DNA of 9,146 nucleotides from Porticoccus sp. (GCA_002685455.1 NYXF01000088.1:1-9146), one strand, 5' to 3'; positions 1-6,846 are shown, counted from the stretch's first letter. The notes: a model not told the origin generated them from the sequence alone. Numbers and translations are program-made.

Positions 1-513
1 GGCTTTAAATATTGTTTCAATTTGATGATGAGCATTATGTCCTCGAATATTATCAATGTGCAGTGAGACCCCGGCATGGTTAACAAAACCCTGAAAAAAT
101 TCATATGTTAGATCTACGTCAAAATCTCCCACCTTCGGACGGCAAAAATCTACAAACATTTCTAGACCTGGTCGTCCTGAAAAGTCTACAACAACCCTTG
201 ATAAAGCTTCGTCTAATGGAACATAAGCATGTCCATAACGCCGAATACCTCTTTTGTCGCCTAACGCATCTTTAAATGCTTGACCAATAGTTATTCCTAC
301 ATCCTCAACAGTATGATGATCATCAATCTCTGTATCACCATTTGCCTTTACAGTAATATCAATTAAACCATGTCGTGAAATTTGGTCTAACATATGGTCC
401 AAGAAGGGCACTCCCGTTTCAAAATTAGCTTTACCTGTACCATCAAGGTTTATTTCAACAGCAATCTGAGTTTCAAGTGTGTCACGACTTACTTTGGCTT
501 TCCGTTCTACCAT
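1..513 (-). CDS. hisB: Imidazoleglycerol-phosphate dehydratase, 3' end cut by window edge
   Basis: HisB dehydrates imidazole-glycerol phosphate to imidazole-acetol phosphate, the sixth step of histidine synthesis, in the cytoplasm using two Mn ions. The visible 171 residues show the family landmarks: an N-terminal [14 protein letters not shown] stretch, FLDHM (37-41), the first metal signature DDHHTVED (64-71), [25 protein letters not shown], and the second signature [14 protein letters not shown] (158-171), which reaches base 1. Monofunctional HisB proteins are about 195-200 residues, so roughly 25 C-terminal residues are missing. It carries no phosphatase domain, unlike the E. coli bifunctional enzyme. 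The ATG at 513 matches the start of homologues as I recall them and has a GGAG nine bases upstream. An in-frame ATG at 528 with AGGG seven bases upstream would add MEKKP and is nearly as good. It is divergent from asmA and probably leads a his cluster beyond the window. Confidence 0.97.
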   Translation of the reverse strand, partial: MVERKAKVSRDTLETQIAVEINLDGTGKANFETGVPFLDHMLDQISRHGLIDITVKANGDTEIDDHHTVEDVGITIGQAFKDALGDKRGIRRYGHAYVPLDEALSRVVVDFSGRPGLEMFVDFCRPKVGDFDVDLTYEFFQGFVNHAGVSLHIDNIRGHNAHHQIETIFKA

Positions 514-583
514 AGGTTTTTTCTCCATATGCTGACCCTTTGACTTTATCGAGCGGTTTTAAAAATTAAGCCCGGTAGCAAGA

Positions 584-603
584 ATAATATCCTGAGATAT
601 TAT
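584..603. repeat. Perfect 8-bp inverted repeat, 4-base spacer
   Basis: The arms ATAATATC and GATATTAT are exact reverse complements around CTGA. The repeat lies in the probable hisB leader, about 70 bases upstream of the start codon and just downstream of the candidate TATAAT box at 635-640 (minus). An operator or a weak AT-rich RNA hairpin are both possible. No T-run follows on either strand, so it is not a standard intrinsic terminator. Confidence 0.5.
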
Positions 604-634
604 GATCACACATACAGGCGATTAAGTCAGCAAT

Positions 635-661
635 ATTATAAGGCTAACAAATGACTTCCAA
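635..661 (-). promoter_or_regulatory. Candidate sigma70 promoter for hisB
   Basis: On the minus strand a consensus -10 box TATAAT occupies 640-635. Fifteen bases further upstream is TTGGAA (661-656), a partial -35 match. The 15-base spacer is short, so the call rests mainly on the perfect -10 and its position in the divergent gap. Transcription would begin near 628 and give a leader of about 115 bases containing the inverted repeat at 584-603. Confidence 0.35.
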
Positions 662-855
662 CGAAATAAGGCATTATTTGTTTGATTTTTCAGTGCGAAA
701 AACCTGTATACATTTATAAAATCTCTAATTTTTCTAATAAAAATATAAATTTTTTGAAAAGTCTAATAAAATCGCATATTGAAATCGATAATTAGATTAT
801 ATTAATCTTCATGGGACTGGCTTTTTCTTGGATTAATTTAAAGATAATTACTTAC

Positions 856-860
856 AGGGG
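856..860 (+). promoter_or_regulatory. Ribosome binding site that fixes the TTG start of asmA
   Basis: AGGGG lies eight bases before the TTG at 869. There is no in-frame ATG until residue 20, inside the membrane helix, so this site supports TTG as the true start. Confidence 0.7.
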
Positions 861-868
861 TATTTACG

Positions 869-2881
869 TTGAAACTTCTCAGGATCTTTATCTGGCTCTT
901 AGGTATATTAATTTTGGGTGCTGTGATGGCTGGCTCATTTTTTATTTATGAGATGAATCCAAATGACTATAAGCCACAAATTACTGAGCTTGCTAAAGAT
1001 AGGGATATTAATTTGGTAATAGATGGTGATCTTAGTTGGTCATTTTTTCCAAGCTTATCAGTCAGAACTGCTGATGTGTCAATGTCAGGAATGGATATTC
1101 CAAGTATTAGATTTGATGAAGCCAATTTCAGTCTTGATTGGTTGGCTATATTGGGGAAAACAATTCGTCTAAAAGCTGTAACAGTAAAAAATGCAAATAT
1201 AGTTATTAAAGCAACCGAGGAGCAAGATAATAATCCTAGTGATCCCCCACTAATAGCTGAAGAGAAATTAAATAATTTCGATTCACTAGATCTTCCTTTT
1301 GAGTTGGATATTGCAAATTTAAATGTTAAAAATTCTAAGCTGACTATGATAGATGTAAATCAAAAATCAATAGAACTTGATGAAATCAATTTTTCCGGTA
1401 GGGATATTAATATAGACGACAATATTTTTTCTGCAACAATTAGTCTTTCAGGCTTGCTTAAAATGGATGGCGTCACTGATTTACCAACCAAAGTGGATCT
1501 TGATGCTGAATACGATATTAATAACCATCACGTTGAACTTAAAACCTTCAGTAGCGATATTGGTTCAACTAAATTAGAGGGTAATCTAATAGCAAATGAT
1601 TTACGAGGCAAGGCTACTGTAGGAGGAAGCATATCGGTGATAAATAATAGTATGCATGAGTTACCTTTTGAAAATATCCCCGAAGAGTTGAAAAAATTTG
1701 CAATACAGATGAATTTCTCCTTGTCTAAAAAATCTATAGCTATAAACAATATAACTAGCTCACTTAATGATTTTATTTTGACTGGAGATGCTTCACTGAA
1801 ACTCGAGGGTCAACGTGAACTAAAAATTAGTCTTACTGGCTCCAACCTTAATTTTCCAACATCCATTACAAAAAATAGTGTAACTGAAATTAAAAATACA
1901 AGAATTAATGAGAAAAACCAAGATCAAGCTATATTTTTGGCACCGATATTAACTCCACTCTCATATCTCCATGGGGGCAAAGGCCATATTGAAATTAATC
2001 TCGATAGCCTCACTTTTGATCAAATAAAAGTAAAAAATATTCATCTTAATTTATTTTCAAACAAGGAGATTATAGAGATAGCAGATCTATCTGGTGAAAT
2101 TTTTCATGGAACGTTTAAATTAAATTCACGTATTAATACAAGTGATAGTAATAGCATAATATTTACACACAAATTCACAGACTTGGACATAAAAAATATA
2201 CTAATTTATCTTAGTGATTATTCAGATATTGAAGGACTTTTCACTGCAGATTTTAATGGTATTAGTCGAGGTGTTACCAAAAACGAACTAATAGAAAATA
2301 TGAATGCAAGCGGTAATATAAATGCAAAAAATTTGAAGTTTAATAAATTTAATTTTGAGAAGAGCTATTGTGATATGGCAGCTATAATAGAAAAACGTTC
2401 ATTTTCTGAGTTTAAGTGGCCTAATTATACTGAAGTAAGGAATTTTGAATCGAAATTTTTGCTAAAAAAACAGATTGTCACTATTCCAAATTTTACTAGT
2501 GGAATAGGTAACTTATCTGTTAGGGGAGATGGTAATGTAAATTTGAGTGATCAGTCTTATAATTTTGTTTTAAAAGCTAAATTAGATGGTGAAAAAACTT
2601 CTAAAAATGGATGTCCAATAAAGAGTAAAAGTATAAGGAATAAAGATATGCCTTTACGCTGCAAAGGGTCTTTTGATGATGGAAGTGTTCTTTGTTTGCC
2701 AGACAAAGAATTTATCAATCATATACTCAAGAAAAAAATAAAAGAAAAGTTATTTGATAATTTGCTTAATTCTAAGCTATCCGAATCTATAGGAAATCAG
2801 TCTGGGGACGATGTCGAGACAAAACCTAAAGATATCAAAGAGCAGGTCATAGATGGTTTATTGAAAGGTATATTTAAGTAG
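869..2881 (+). CDS. asmA: AsmA family inner-membrane-anchored envelope protein
   Basis: AsmA-family proteins hang from the inner membrane by one N-terminal helix and extend into the periplasm. Relatives such as TamB, YhdP and YdbH are implicated in moving phospholipid to the outer membrane, and AsmA mutations affect outer-membrane assembly. Here a helix spans about residues 5-27 (rich in I, L and G). It is followed by the typical NPNDYKPQITELAKDR segment and a DGDLSWSFFPSLSV stretch, as in AsmA. The rest is beta-rich repeat-like sequence. The C-terminal third (about 440-620) resembles the AsmA C-terminal domain with LPLRCKG-like sequence (PLRCKGSFDDG, C598). Cysteines occur at about 501, 582, 598 and 609, so disulfides are possible. 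At 670 residues it is slightly longer than E. coli AsmA (617). It starts with TTG and its TAG overlaps the mutY GTG by one base, so it is the first gene of a three-gene operon. Another AsmA-like paralogue cannot be excluded. Confidence 0.88.
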   Translation: MKLLRIFIWLLGILILGAVMAGSFFIYEMNPNDYKPQITELAKDRDINLVIDGDLSWSFFPSLSVRTADVSMSGMDIPSIRFDEANFSLDWLAILGKTIRLKAVTVKNANIVIKATEEQDNNPSDPPLIAEEKLNNFDSLDLPFELDIANLNVKNSKLTMIDVNQKSIELDEINFSGRDINIDDNIFSATISLSGLLKMDGVTDLPTKVDLDAEYDINNHHVELKTFSSDIGSTKLEGNLIANDLRGKATVGGSISVINNSMHELPFENIPEELKKFAIQMNFSLSKKSIAINNITSSLNDFILTGDASLKLEGQRELKISLTGSNLNFPTSITKNSVTEIKNTRINEKNQDQAIFLAPILTPLSYLHGGKGHIEINLDSLTFDQIKVKNIHLNLFSNKEIIEIADLSGEIFHGTFKLNSRINTSDSNSIIFTHKFTDLDIKNILIYLSDYSDIEGLFTADFNGISRGVTKNELIENMNASGNINAKNLKFNKFNFEKSYCDMAAIIEKRSFSEFKWPNYTEVRNFESKFLLKKQIVTIPNFTSGIGNLSVRGDGNVNLSDQSYNFVLKAKLDGEKTSKNGCPIKSKSIRNKDMPLRCKGSFDDGSVLCLPDKEFINHILKKKIKEKLFDNLLNSKLSESIGNQSGDDVETKPKDIKEQVIDGLLKGIFK

Positions 2882-3960
2882 TGACGAGCAGCGAACTAAA
2901 AAAAATATCTATTTCTCAATCAGATACTTTTTCGATTAAATTATTACAATGGTTTGATTTGTTTGGTCGTAAAGATTTACCATGGCAAAAAAATCCCTCA
3001 GCTTATTCCGTATGGGTTTCTGAAATAATGTTGCAGCAAACACAAGTAAGTACTGTCATACCATACTATAATCGTTTTATGGAAACTTTCCCAAATCTAG
3101 AAATTCTCACTCAAGCTAACGAGGATTTAGTGCTTCATCATTGGAGCGGACTTGGTTATTACGCTCGCGCCAGAAATTTATATAAAACAGCAAAAATTAT
3201 TAAAAATAACTTCCAAGGTATATTTCCAAATACATTGGAGAGCTTAGAAAGTTTGCCTGGAATAGGCAGGTCAACCGCAGGTGCTATATGCGCAATCGCT
3301 TATAAAAAAAACGAATCTATATTAGATGGTAATGTCAAAAGAGTGTTTGCAAGACACGAGGCCATTGATGGTTGGACTGGACACAGTAGAACAATGAAGT
3401 TGTTATGGAAGGTAGCCAAAAATTATACTCCGACTGTAAGAATCGCAGATTACACACAAGCAATTATGGATTTAGGCGCTACTCTTTGTACTCGATCAAA
3501 ACCAAAATGTTATAAATGCCCTGTTAGTTATAACTGCAGGAGTTTTATCGCGGGAAACCCTGAAAATTATCCGAAAAAAAAACCTAATAAGACAATACCC
3601 TCTAAATCTGTTTATTTTTTAATTATAGTTAATTCAGACGGTAAATTTTTGATGAAAAAACGTCCAATAAGCAAACTATGGGGTGGTCTTTGGGCATTTC
3701 CAGAATGTGATGATATTAAAGAGATTTCTAATTCTTGCGATGAGGTTGGGCAGTCTTCTAAAACATGGACAATACTTCCATCTAATCGCCATTCTTTTAG
3801 TCATTACCACTTAGATTATACGCCAGTCATGATAGAATTATCGACAGAGAGCAAGGAATTAAATAGAAAAGACATCCTTTGGTATGATTTCAATAAACCG
3901 CAAGAAATTGGTATGCCAAAGCCGGTAATCGATCTATTGGTTAAAATAAAAAAAAGGTAA
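2881..3960 (+). CDS. mutY: A/G-specific adenine DNA glycosylase MutY
   Basis: MutY removes adenine mispaired with 8-oxoguanine, preventing G:C to T:A mutations. All functional elements are visible in 359 residues. The catalytic glutamate is E48 in VSEIMLQQTQV. The helix-hairpin-helix loop is LPGIGRSTAGA (125-135), and the catalytic aspartate is D149 in ILDGNVKRV. A 4Fe-4S ligand set C203-X6-C210-X2-C213-X5-C219 is exact. The C-terminal NUDIX-like 8-oxoG recognition domain contains KLWGGLWAFPE and the FSH loop (F306-S307-H308). Length is typical (E. coli 350). The GTG start shares its first base with the asmA stop. The only Shine-Dalgarno-like sequence, AAAGG at 2864-2868, is 12 bases away, so translation probably depends on coupling to asmA. 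No downstream ATG retains the N-terminal helix. yggX follows after six bases. Confidence 0.97.
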   Translation: MTSSELKKISISQSDTFSIKLLQWFDLFGRKDLPWQKNPSAYSVWVSEIMLQQTQVSTVIPYYNRFMETFPNLEILTQANEDLVLHHWSGLGYYARARNLYKTAKIIKNNFQGIFPNTLESLESLPGIGRSTAGAICAIAYKKNESILDGNVKRVFARHEAIDGWTGHSRTMKLLWKVAKNYTPTVRIADYTQAIMDLGATLCTRSKPKCYKCPVSYNCRSFIAGNPENYPKKKPNKTIPSKSVYFLIIVNSDGKFLMKKRPISKLWGGLWAFPECDDIKEISNSCDEVGQSSKTWTILPSNRHSFSHYHLDYTPVMIELSTESKELNRKDILWYDFNKPQEIGMPKPVIDLLVKIKKR

Positions 3961-3966
3961 CAGCAT

Positions 3967-4239
3967 ATGGTGCGTAAAGTGGTCTGTAAAAAAATGGGGG
4001 AAGAGTTAGAAGGGTTGGATAACCCACCTTTTCCCGGCCCAAAGGGGATTGAAATTTTTGAGAATATTTCAAAGAAAGCGTGGAATAATTGGCTTGAGCA
4101 TCAAACTCGAATAATTAATGAAAAACATTTAAATATGATGGATATTTCAGCGAGGACTTATATAAGCGAGCAGAGAGAGAAGTTCTTTTCTGGCAAAGAA
4201 ATAGATCAGGTCGAAGGCTATGTACCACCTAAAATATAA
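3967..4239 (+). CDS. yggX: Fe(2+)-trafficking / oxidative damage protection protein YggX
   Basis: YggX is a small cytoplasmic protein proposed to handle iron and protect Fe-S clusters against oxidants; MutY is among the enzymes affected in Salmonella work. The 90 residues match the family in length and pattern: VRKVVCKKMGEELEGLD with the conserved N-terminal cysteine (C7), PPFPGPKG, ISKKAWNNWLEHQT, LINEK-like IINEKHLNMMD, and the C-terminal EGYVPP. The ATG follows mutY by six bases, with AAGG (3954-3957) nine bases upstream and lying inside the end of mutY, which indicates co-transcription. The mutY-yggX pairing is widespread in gammaproteobacteria. No terminator hairpin is obvious after the TAA; the tRNA promoter begins 18 bases later. 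Confidence 0.95.
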   Translation: MVRKVVCKKMGEELEGLDNPPFPGPKGIEIFENISKKAWNNWLEHQTRIINEKHLNMMDISARTYISEQREKFFSGKEIDQVEGYVPPKI

Positions 4240-4256
4240 TTTTAACCACTATAGTG

Positions 4257-4285
4257 TTGACGATATAAAGATGAGAAGGTTTAAT
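4257..4285 (+). promoter_or_regulatory. Sigma70-type promoter of tRNA-Phe
   Basis: TTGACG (4257-4262) and TTTAAT (4280-4285) are separated by exactly 17 bases. They are followed by ACCCGGC, a GC-rich discriminator typical of stable-RNA promoters under stringent control. Transcription would start near 4291, leaving a leader of about 30 bases that contains a perfect 10-bp palindrome (TGTGCGCACA, 4302-4311). Confidence 0.65.
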
Positions 4286-4321
4286 ACCCGGCAGTTTTGA
4301 CTGTGCGCACAATAGATTTAT

Positions 4322-4397
4322 GCCCAGATAGCTCAGTTGGTAGAGCAGAGGATTGAAAATCCTCGTGTCGGTGGTTCGATTCCACCTCTGGGCACCA
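4322..4397 (+). tRNA. tRNA-Phe (anticodon GAA), CCA encoded
   Basis: The 76 bases fold as a standard cloverleaf. The acceptor stem is GCCCAGA paired with TCTGGGC. The D arm begins GCTC with AGTTGGTAGA. The anticodon stem GAGGA/TCCTC encloses the loop TTGAAAA with anticodon GAA at 4355-4357. The variable loop GTGTC and a T arm with GGTTCGATTCC follow. The 3' ACCA is encoded. It has its own upstream promoter. No clear intrinsic terminator follows; only a 3-bp GGC/GCC stem near 4417-4426 is visible, so read-through into the next gene is possible. Confidence 0.97.
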
Positions 4398-4487
4398 ATT
4401 TGATTTATATACCTCTGGCTAAAGCCTTATAAGAACACCGAGAATAATAAAAGATGCATTTAGTGAACAAAAAGGAGAAAAAAAGAA

Positions 4488-4961
4488 ATGAGAATATTAA
4501 TCACAATCTTTCTTTTTGCTTCCTCTTTAAGCTATGCTGAGCAGCACTTCTTGACACCGCAGGATGTGCTTATAGGATTCCCATTCTGTACTATATCCTC
4601 TTCTTATAGCCAAAAATGTAAGAATATGACAGATGAGGAGCAAGCTGATTTTACCCCATCAATGATAGATGAAATAACAGGTATAGAAAAAGCTGCTAAT
4701 ACACTTCATGTAACTACAGACGACTGGGTTTATAGTTTTTCTATCAGTAATTCTGGTAGTAATAAAGCTATCTTAAGATTCACTGATGATGCAAAGCTTA
4801 ATACTTATCTTTCTAGTACAAAGTTTGATGTGCAATGGAGCAAAGAAAAAAAGAACTGGTTTATGTTAGGTGAGATTACTGACTACAGCAGCGGCATTTC
4901 AGAGGACAAGGGAAAGTATATTTCTTATCCTGATCCGATACCATTCCATTTGAAAAACTAG
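4488..4961 (+). CDS. Secreted protein of unknown function
   Basis: I do not recognise the family. The 157-residue product begins with a clear Sec signal peptide (MRILITIFLFASSLSYA), with probable cleavage after A17 before EQHF. The mature part of about 140 residues has only two cysteines (C34, C44), well placed for one disulfide. It shows alternating polar/hydrophobic stretches with several aromatic residues (DDWVYSFSI, KFDVQWSKEKKNWFML) that suggest a small beta-rich periplasmic domain. Translation signals are strong: AAGGAG at 4472-4477, ten bases before the ATG. It lies just after tRNA-Phe and two bases before the VUT-like transporter gene, with which it is almost certainly co-translated. 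A periplasmic partner of that transporter is an inference from position only. Confidence 0.85.
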   Translation: MRILITIFLFASSLSYAEQHFLTPQDVLIGFPFCTISSSYSQKCKNMTDEEQADFTPSMIDEITGIEKAANTLHVTTDDWVYSFSISNSGSNKAILRFTDDAKLNTYLSSTKFDVQWSKEKKNWFMLGEITDYSSGISEDKGKYISYPDPIPFHLKN

Positions 4962-4963
4962 AT

Positions 4964-5467
4964 ATGAGAAATCTTTTTCCGCTTAAATATACACTAATAT
5001 ATATTTTATTAGTTCCATTTGTTAACTGGACTTTTAGTTGGGCGGTAATATGGCAAATTTTACCGGGTTGGGCTTTTAATCCGGTTACAATTGTGACTGG
5101 TTTAATTCTGGTGTTTCGTGACTTTTCTCAGCGTGAGATAGGCCATAAAGTCCTTGTAGCTATGTTTGTTGGCTTGTGCCTTACCTATTTGACAACTGGT
5201 GCGGATCTAGCTTTTGCCAGTGGGTTGGCTTTCATAGTCGCTGAACTAGTCGACTGGGCACTTTATACTTTTTCAGAATTGCGCTTATCATCGCGAGTTT
5301 TGTTGTCATCAGCTTTGGCTGCGCCAATTGATACCAGCATTTTTTTATTCATGGCAGAAAGTTTAGTGCCTGGAGTATTCACTACACCAAATATCACGAT
5401 GTCCATCATAGGTAAGCTTTCAGGTGCTTTTATTGTGTTCTTAATGCTACGAGGACACAAACTTTGA
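4964..5467 (+). CDS. VUT family integral membrane transporter (YhhQ/queuosine-precursor transporter-like)
   Basis: VUT (Pfam Vut_1) proteins are inner-membrane carriers. E. coli YhhQ imports the queuosine precursors preQ0/preQ1, while others in the family have unproven vitamin-like substrates. The 167 residues contain about six hydrophobic helices (roughly 9-26, 38-50, 63-79, 82-103, 111-130, 143-162). Two family hallmarks are present: FRDFSQREIG (51-60) and ASGLAFIVAELVDWALYTF (85-103) with its acidic-Asp-Trp core. It is shorter than YhhQ (about 220), which fits the compact VUT branch. The ATG is two bases after the stop of the secreted-protein gene with no Shine-Dalgarno sequence visible, so it is probably translated by coupling. 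The substrate cannot be read from sequence; preQ0/preQ1 is a reasonable guess. Confidence 0.85.
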   Translation: MRNLFPLKYTLIYILLVPFVNWTFSWAVIWQILPGWAFNPVTIVTGLILVFRDFSQREIGHKVLVAMFVGLCLTYLTTGADLAFASGLAFIVAELVDWALYTFSELRLSSRVLLSSALAAPIDTSIFLFMAESLVPGVFTTPNITMSIIGKLSGAFIVFLMLRGHKL

Positions 5468-5595
5468 GTAAAAAATTTTCTTTTGAGTAAGGTTTTATTT
5501 CAATAAGTACTATATTTCATTTGTGCTTAAGTTATCTCGAATGTGTAAACTGGATAAATAAAGTGTTGATAAAGGTTTTTTGAAACTTGGTTTTT

Positions 5596-5964
5596 TTAAA
5601 TACGAAACTCCTCCAGTATTAATCTCGAGACATATTCTAATGCTCTCTCATGAGTAGCTTCCAGCTTTAAGCGTGGAGCAACACCAGCTTCAAAAGCCTC
5701 TCTCCATCTAAGTATACATAAGCACCACTTATCTCCAGCTTTCAGTCCAGGAAAATTATATTCAGGTATTGGTGTAGTGAGATCGTTGCCTTTTGATTTA
5801 GTGTAATTTAGAAATTCATCTGTAATTAGAGCGCAAGCTATATGTGTCCCACGGTCAGTATTGTTTAAACTACAATAACCATCTCTCATGAATCCAGTTA
5901 ATGGGTTATAACAACATGGCTCTAAGTCTGTACCTAAAACATTCTTTTCTTTAATTTTTTTCAT
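5596..5964 (-). CDS. DUF2237 domain protein
   Basis: This 122-residue protein is one complete DUF2237 domain of unknown biochemical function; the whole family is this size. Conserved elements in order are NVLGTDLEPC (8-17), GFMRDGYCS (24-32), DRGTHIACALITDEFL (37-52), KGNDLTTPIPEYNFPGLKAGDKWCLC (58-83), RWREAFEAGVAP (86-97) and LEATHERALE (101-110). Invariant-looking Cys residues (17, 31, 44, 81, 83) with His41 and His105 hint at metal or redox chemistry, but that is inference. No signal peptide is seen, so it is presumably cytoplasmic. The Shine-Dalgarno sequence is weak (AAAGA before the ATG). It is convergent with the VUT gene across 128 bases lacking a clear terminator, and lies 81 bases downstream of the 44-residue ORF on the same strand. 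Confidence 0.93.
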   Translation of the reverse strand: MKKIKEKNVLGTDLEPCCYNPLTGFMRDGYCSLNNTDRGTHIACALITDEFLNYTKSKGNDLTTPIPEYNFPGLKAGDKWCLCILRWREAFEAGVAPRLKLEATHERALEYVSRLILEEFRI

Positions 5965-6045
5965 TTTAAGTCTTTTGAAAATAAAATAGTTTTTCAGGTA
6001 AACAATTAATATAGCTATAGAGCTGCATAAATATCTTAAGACTGT

Positions 6046-6180
6046 TCACGACAACCAGTTTAAAAGCTCGATAGCTTTAAAGTTGAGTAATTTATAAATA
6101 TTTAGATCATCAGCACCAAAAGTAATGAGAGCAAAAAAAATAATAAAAATTAGATTTAAGAGCCAAAAAAGTTTAAGCAT
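6046..6180 (-). CDS. Possible 44-residue hydrophobic mini-protein
   Basis: An ATG at 6180 opens a 44-codon frame ending in TGA, beginning nine bases after the Sel1-gene stop codon's first read base and on the same strand. The N-terminal half (about residues 4-22, MLKLFWLLNLIFIIFFALIT) is a strong single membrane helix. The second half is mixed polar (GADDLNIYKLLNFKAIELLNWLS), as in small single-pass membrane proteins. No strong Shine-Dalgarno is present; the intergenic bases are AAAGTCTA, so translation would rely on coupling to the Sel1 gene. Part of the coding sequence (6063-6078) forms a 6-bp inverted repeat. It is not a recognised family. A chance ORF in AT-rich DNA is a real alternative, though the clean helix and the position favour a gene. 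Confidence 0.45.
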   Translation of the reverse strand: MLKLFWLLNLIFIIFFALITFGADDLNIYKLLNFKAIELLNWLS

Positions 6181-6188
6181 TAGACTTT

Positions 6189-6737
6189 TTACCATTCTTG
6201 GATAAATAAACTAAAAAGTTGATCTGATTTCATTTTTTCAATTTCTGGCATATTACTATGAATTATTTCAACAATCTTCATAGCCTCTTTATTGCCCTGA
6301 CTGTCTGCAAGTCTGTAATACAAGTATGCCATCGTACCTTTTTTTTCATCATGAAGAACATCCTCCCCTTTAAAAAATAAATCCCCAAGAAGAAGACTGG
6401 CTTTCCCGTGACCCCGTTTGCTTGCTTTTTGATACCATTCAACTGCTTCTTTATGATCTTTTTGTACGCCGGAACCAGTTTGATATGAAACTCCTATATT
6501 AAACATACCATCTATATTCCCTTGCTTCGCCGCTTCTAAAAACCAAGCATTAGCTTTCGATAAGTCTTTGTTTATTCCATCGCCGTTAGCGAATCGCATC
6601 CCTAGCTCCATTTGACTGCTAACATCACCTGATTCTGCTCGCTCTCTACACTCTTCAAAATTTGAGCATACCGTATCTGAAAGGGTATGCGAGATAACCC
6701 CATAAAGTAAAAAGAAATAAAGTATTTTTAGTTTCAT
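6189..6737 (-). CDS. Secreted Sel1-like repeat protein
   Basis: Sel1-like repeats are TPR-related alpha-helical pairs that form protein-binding solenoids. The 182-residue product starts with a signal peptide (KLKILYFFLLYGVISHTLS, cleavage near residue 20), so it is likely periplasmic. Three repeats follow: 39-73 (MELGMRFANGDGINKD, AWFLEAAKQGN), 75-110 (MFNIGVSYQTGSGVQKD, EWYQKASKRGH) and 111-149 (LLLGDLFFKGEDVLHD, YYRLADSQGN). A short helical tail of about 30 residues ends the protein. C24 and C30, before the first repeat, could form a disulfide. No catalytic motif is present; a scaffold or regulator role is inferred from the fold. It is divergent from the MORN gene across a 109-base gap and probably co-transcribed with the 44-codon ORF. 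The start is the only reasonable ATG, although its Shine-Dalgarno is poor. Confidence 0.9.
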   Translation of the reverse strand: MKLKILYFFLLYGVISHTLSDTVCSNFEECRERAESGDVSSQMELGMRFANGDGINKDLSKANAWFLEAAKQGNIDGMFNIGVSYQTGSGVQKDHKEAVEWYQKASKRGHGKASLLLGDLFFKGEDVLHDEKKGTMAYLYYRLADSQGNKEAMKIVEIIHSNMPEIEKMKSDQLFSLFIQEW

Positions 6738-6781
6738 GTTAATTTTTCTATGACTCTCAATTTATTGTTTATACAAACAGT

Positions 6782-6787
6782 TATAAT
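6782..6787 (+). promoter_or_regulatory. Candidate -10 box for the MORN–ggt operon
   Basis: A perfect TATAAT stands 59 bases before the MORN start codon in the divergent gap. The -35 position at 17-18 bases (CAATTT or similar) is poor, so an activator or a different start site may be involved. The gap is so AT-rich that chance occurrence is possible. For the opposite gene I see only loosely matching boxes (TATAAA near 6770 on the minus strand). Confidence 0.3.
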
Positions 6788-6846
6788 ATCAAAAATTAAT
6801 AGTAATTGTGCTGGACATTAGAACTTTGATTTATGAGTATTGAAAA

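Larger units (their letters stand above)
529..868. other. Divergent intergenic region between hisB and asmA
   Basis: This stretch of about 340 bases separates two divergent genes and is strongly AT-rich towards asmA. It holds an inverted repeat (584-603), a candidate hisB promoter (635-661, minus) and the asmA ribosome binding site (856-860). For asmA I see only loose promoter candidates: TTGAAA at 754-759 with CATATT 15 bases later, or a TATATT box at 798-803 without a good -35 partner. A 22-codon plus-strand ORF (651-719) has AAGG seven bases upstream of its ATG but no other support. No RNA gene, riboswitch or clear terminator is evident. Confidence 0.6.

Noticed and set aside
651..719. 22-residue plus-strand ORF with AAGG seven bases upstream, between hisB and asmA
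   Set aside because: It is short, has no recognisable character (no run of His as in a his leader), and points away from hisB; likely chance in AT-rich DNA.
1528..1749. Minus-strand open frame inside asmA
   Set aside because: It lies wholly antisense to a well-supported AsmA coding region and shows no domain.
4417..4426. GGCTAAAGCC as a terminator after tRNA-Phe
   Set aside because: Only three base pairs can form around a four-base loop and no T-run follows.
4322..5467. tRNA-Phe as an integration site for a genomic island
   Set aside because: No integrase gene and no second copy of the tRNA 3' end is present; the only echo is the 8-base ACCTCTGG at 4411-4418, which is too short to be an att repeat.
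6010..6019. 10-bp palindrome TATAGCTATA between the DUF2237 gene and the 44-codon ORF
   Set aside because: Short AT-rich palindromes are expected by chance here, and it is not aligned with a recognisable promoter.
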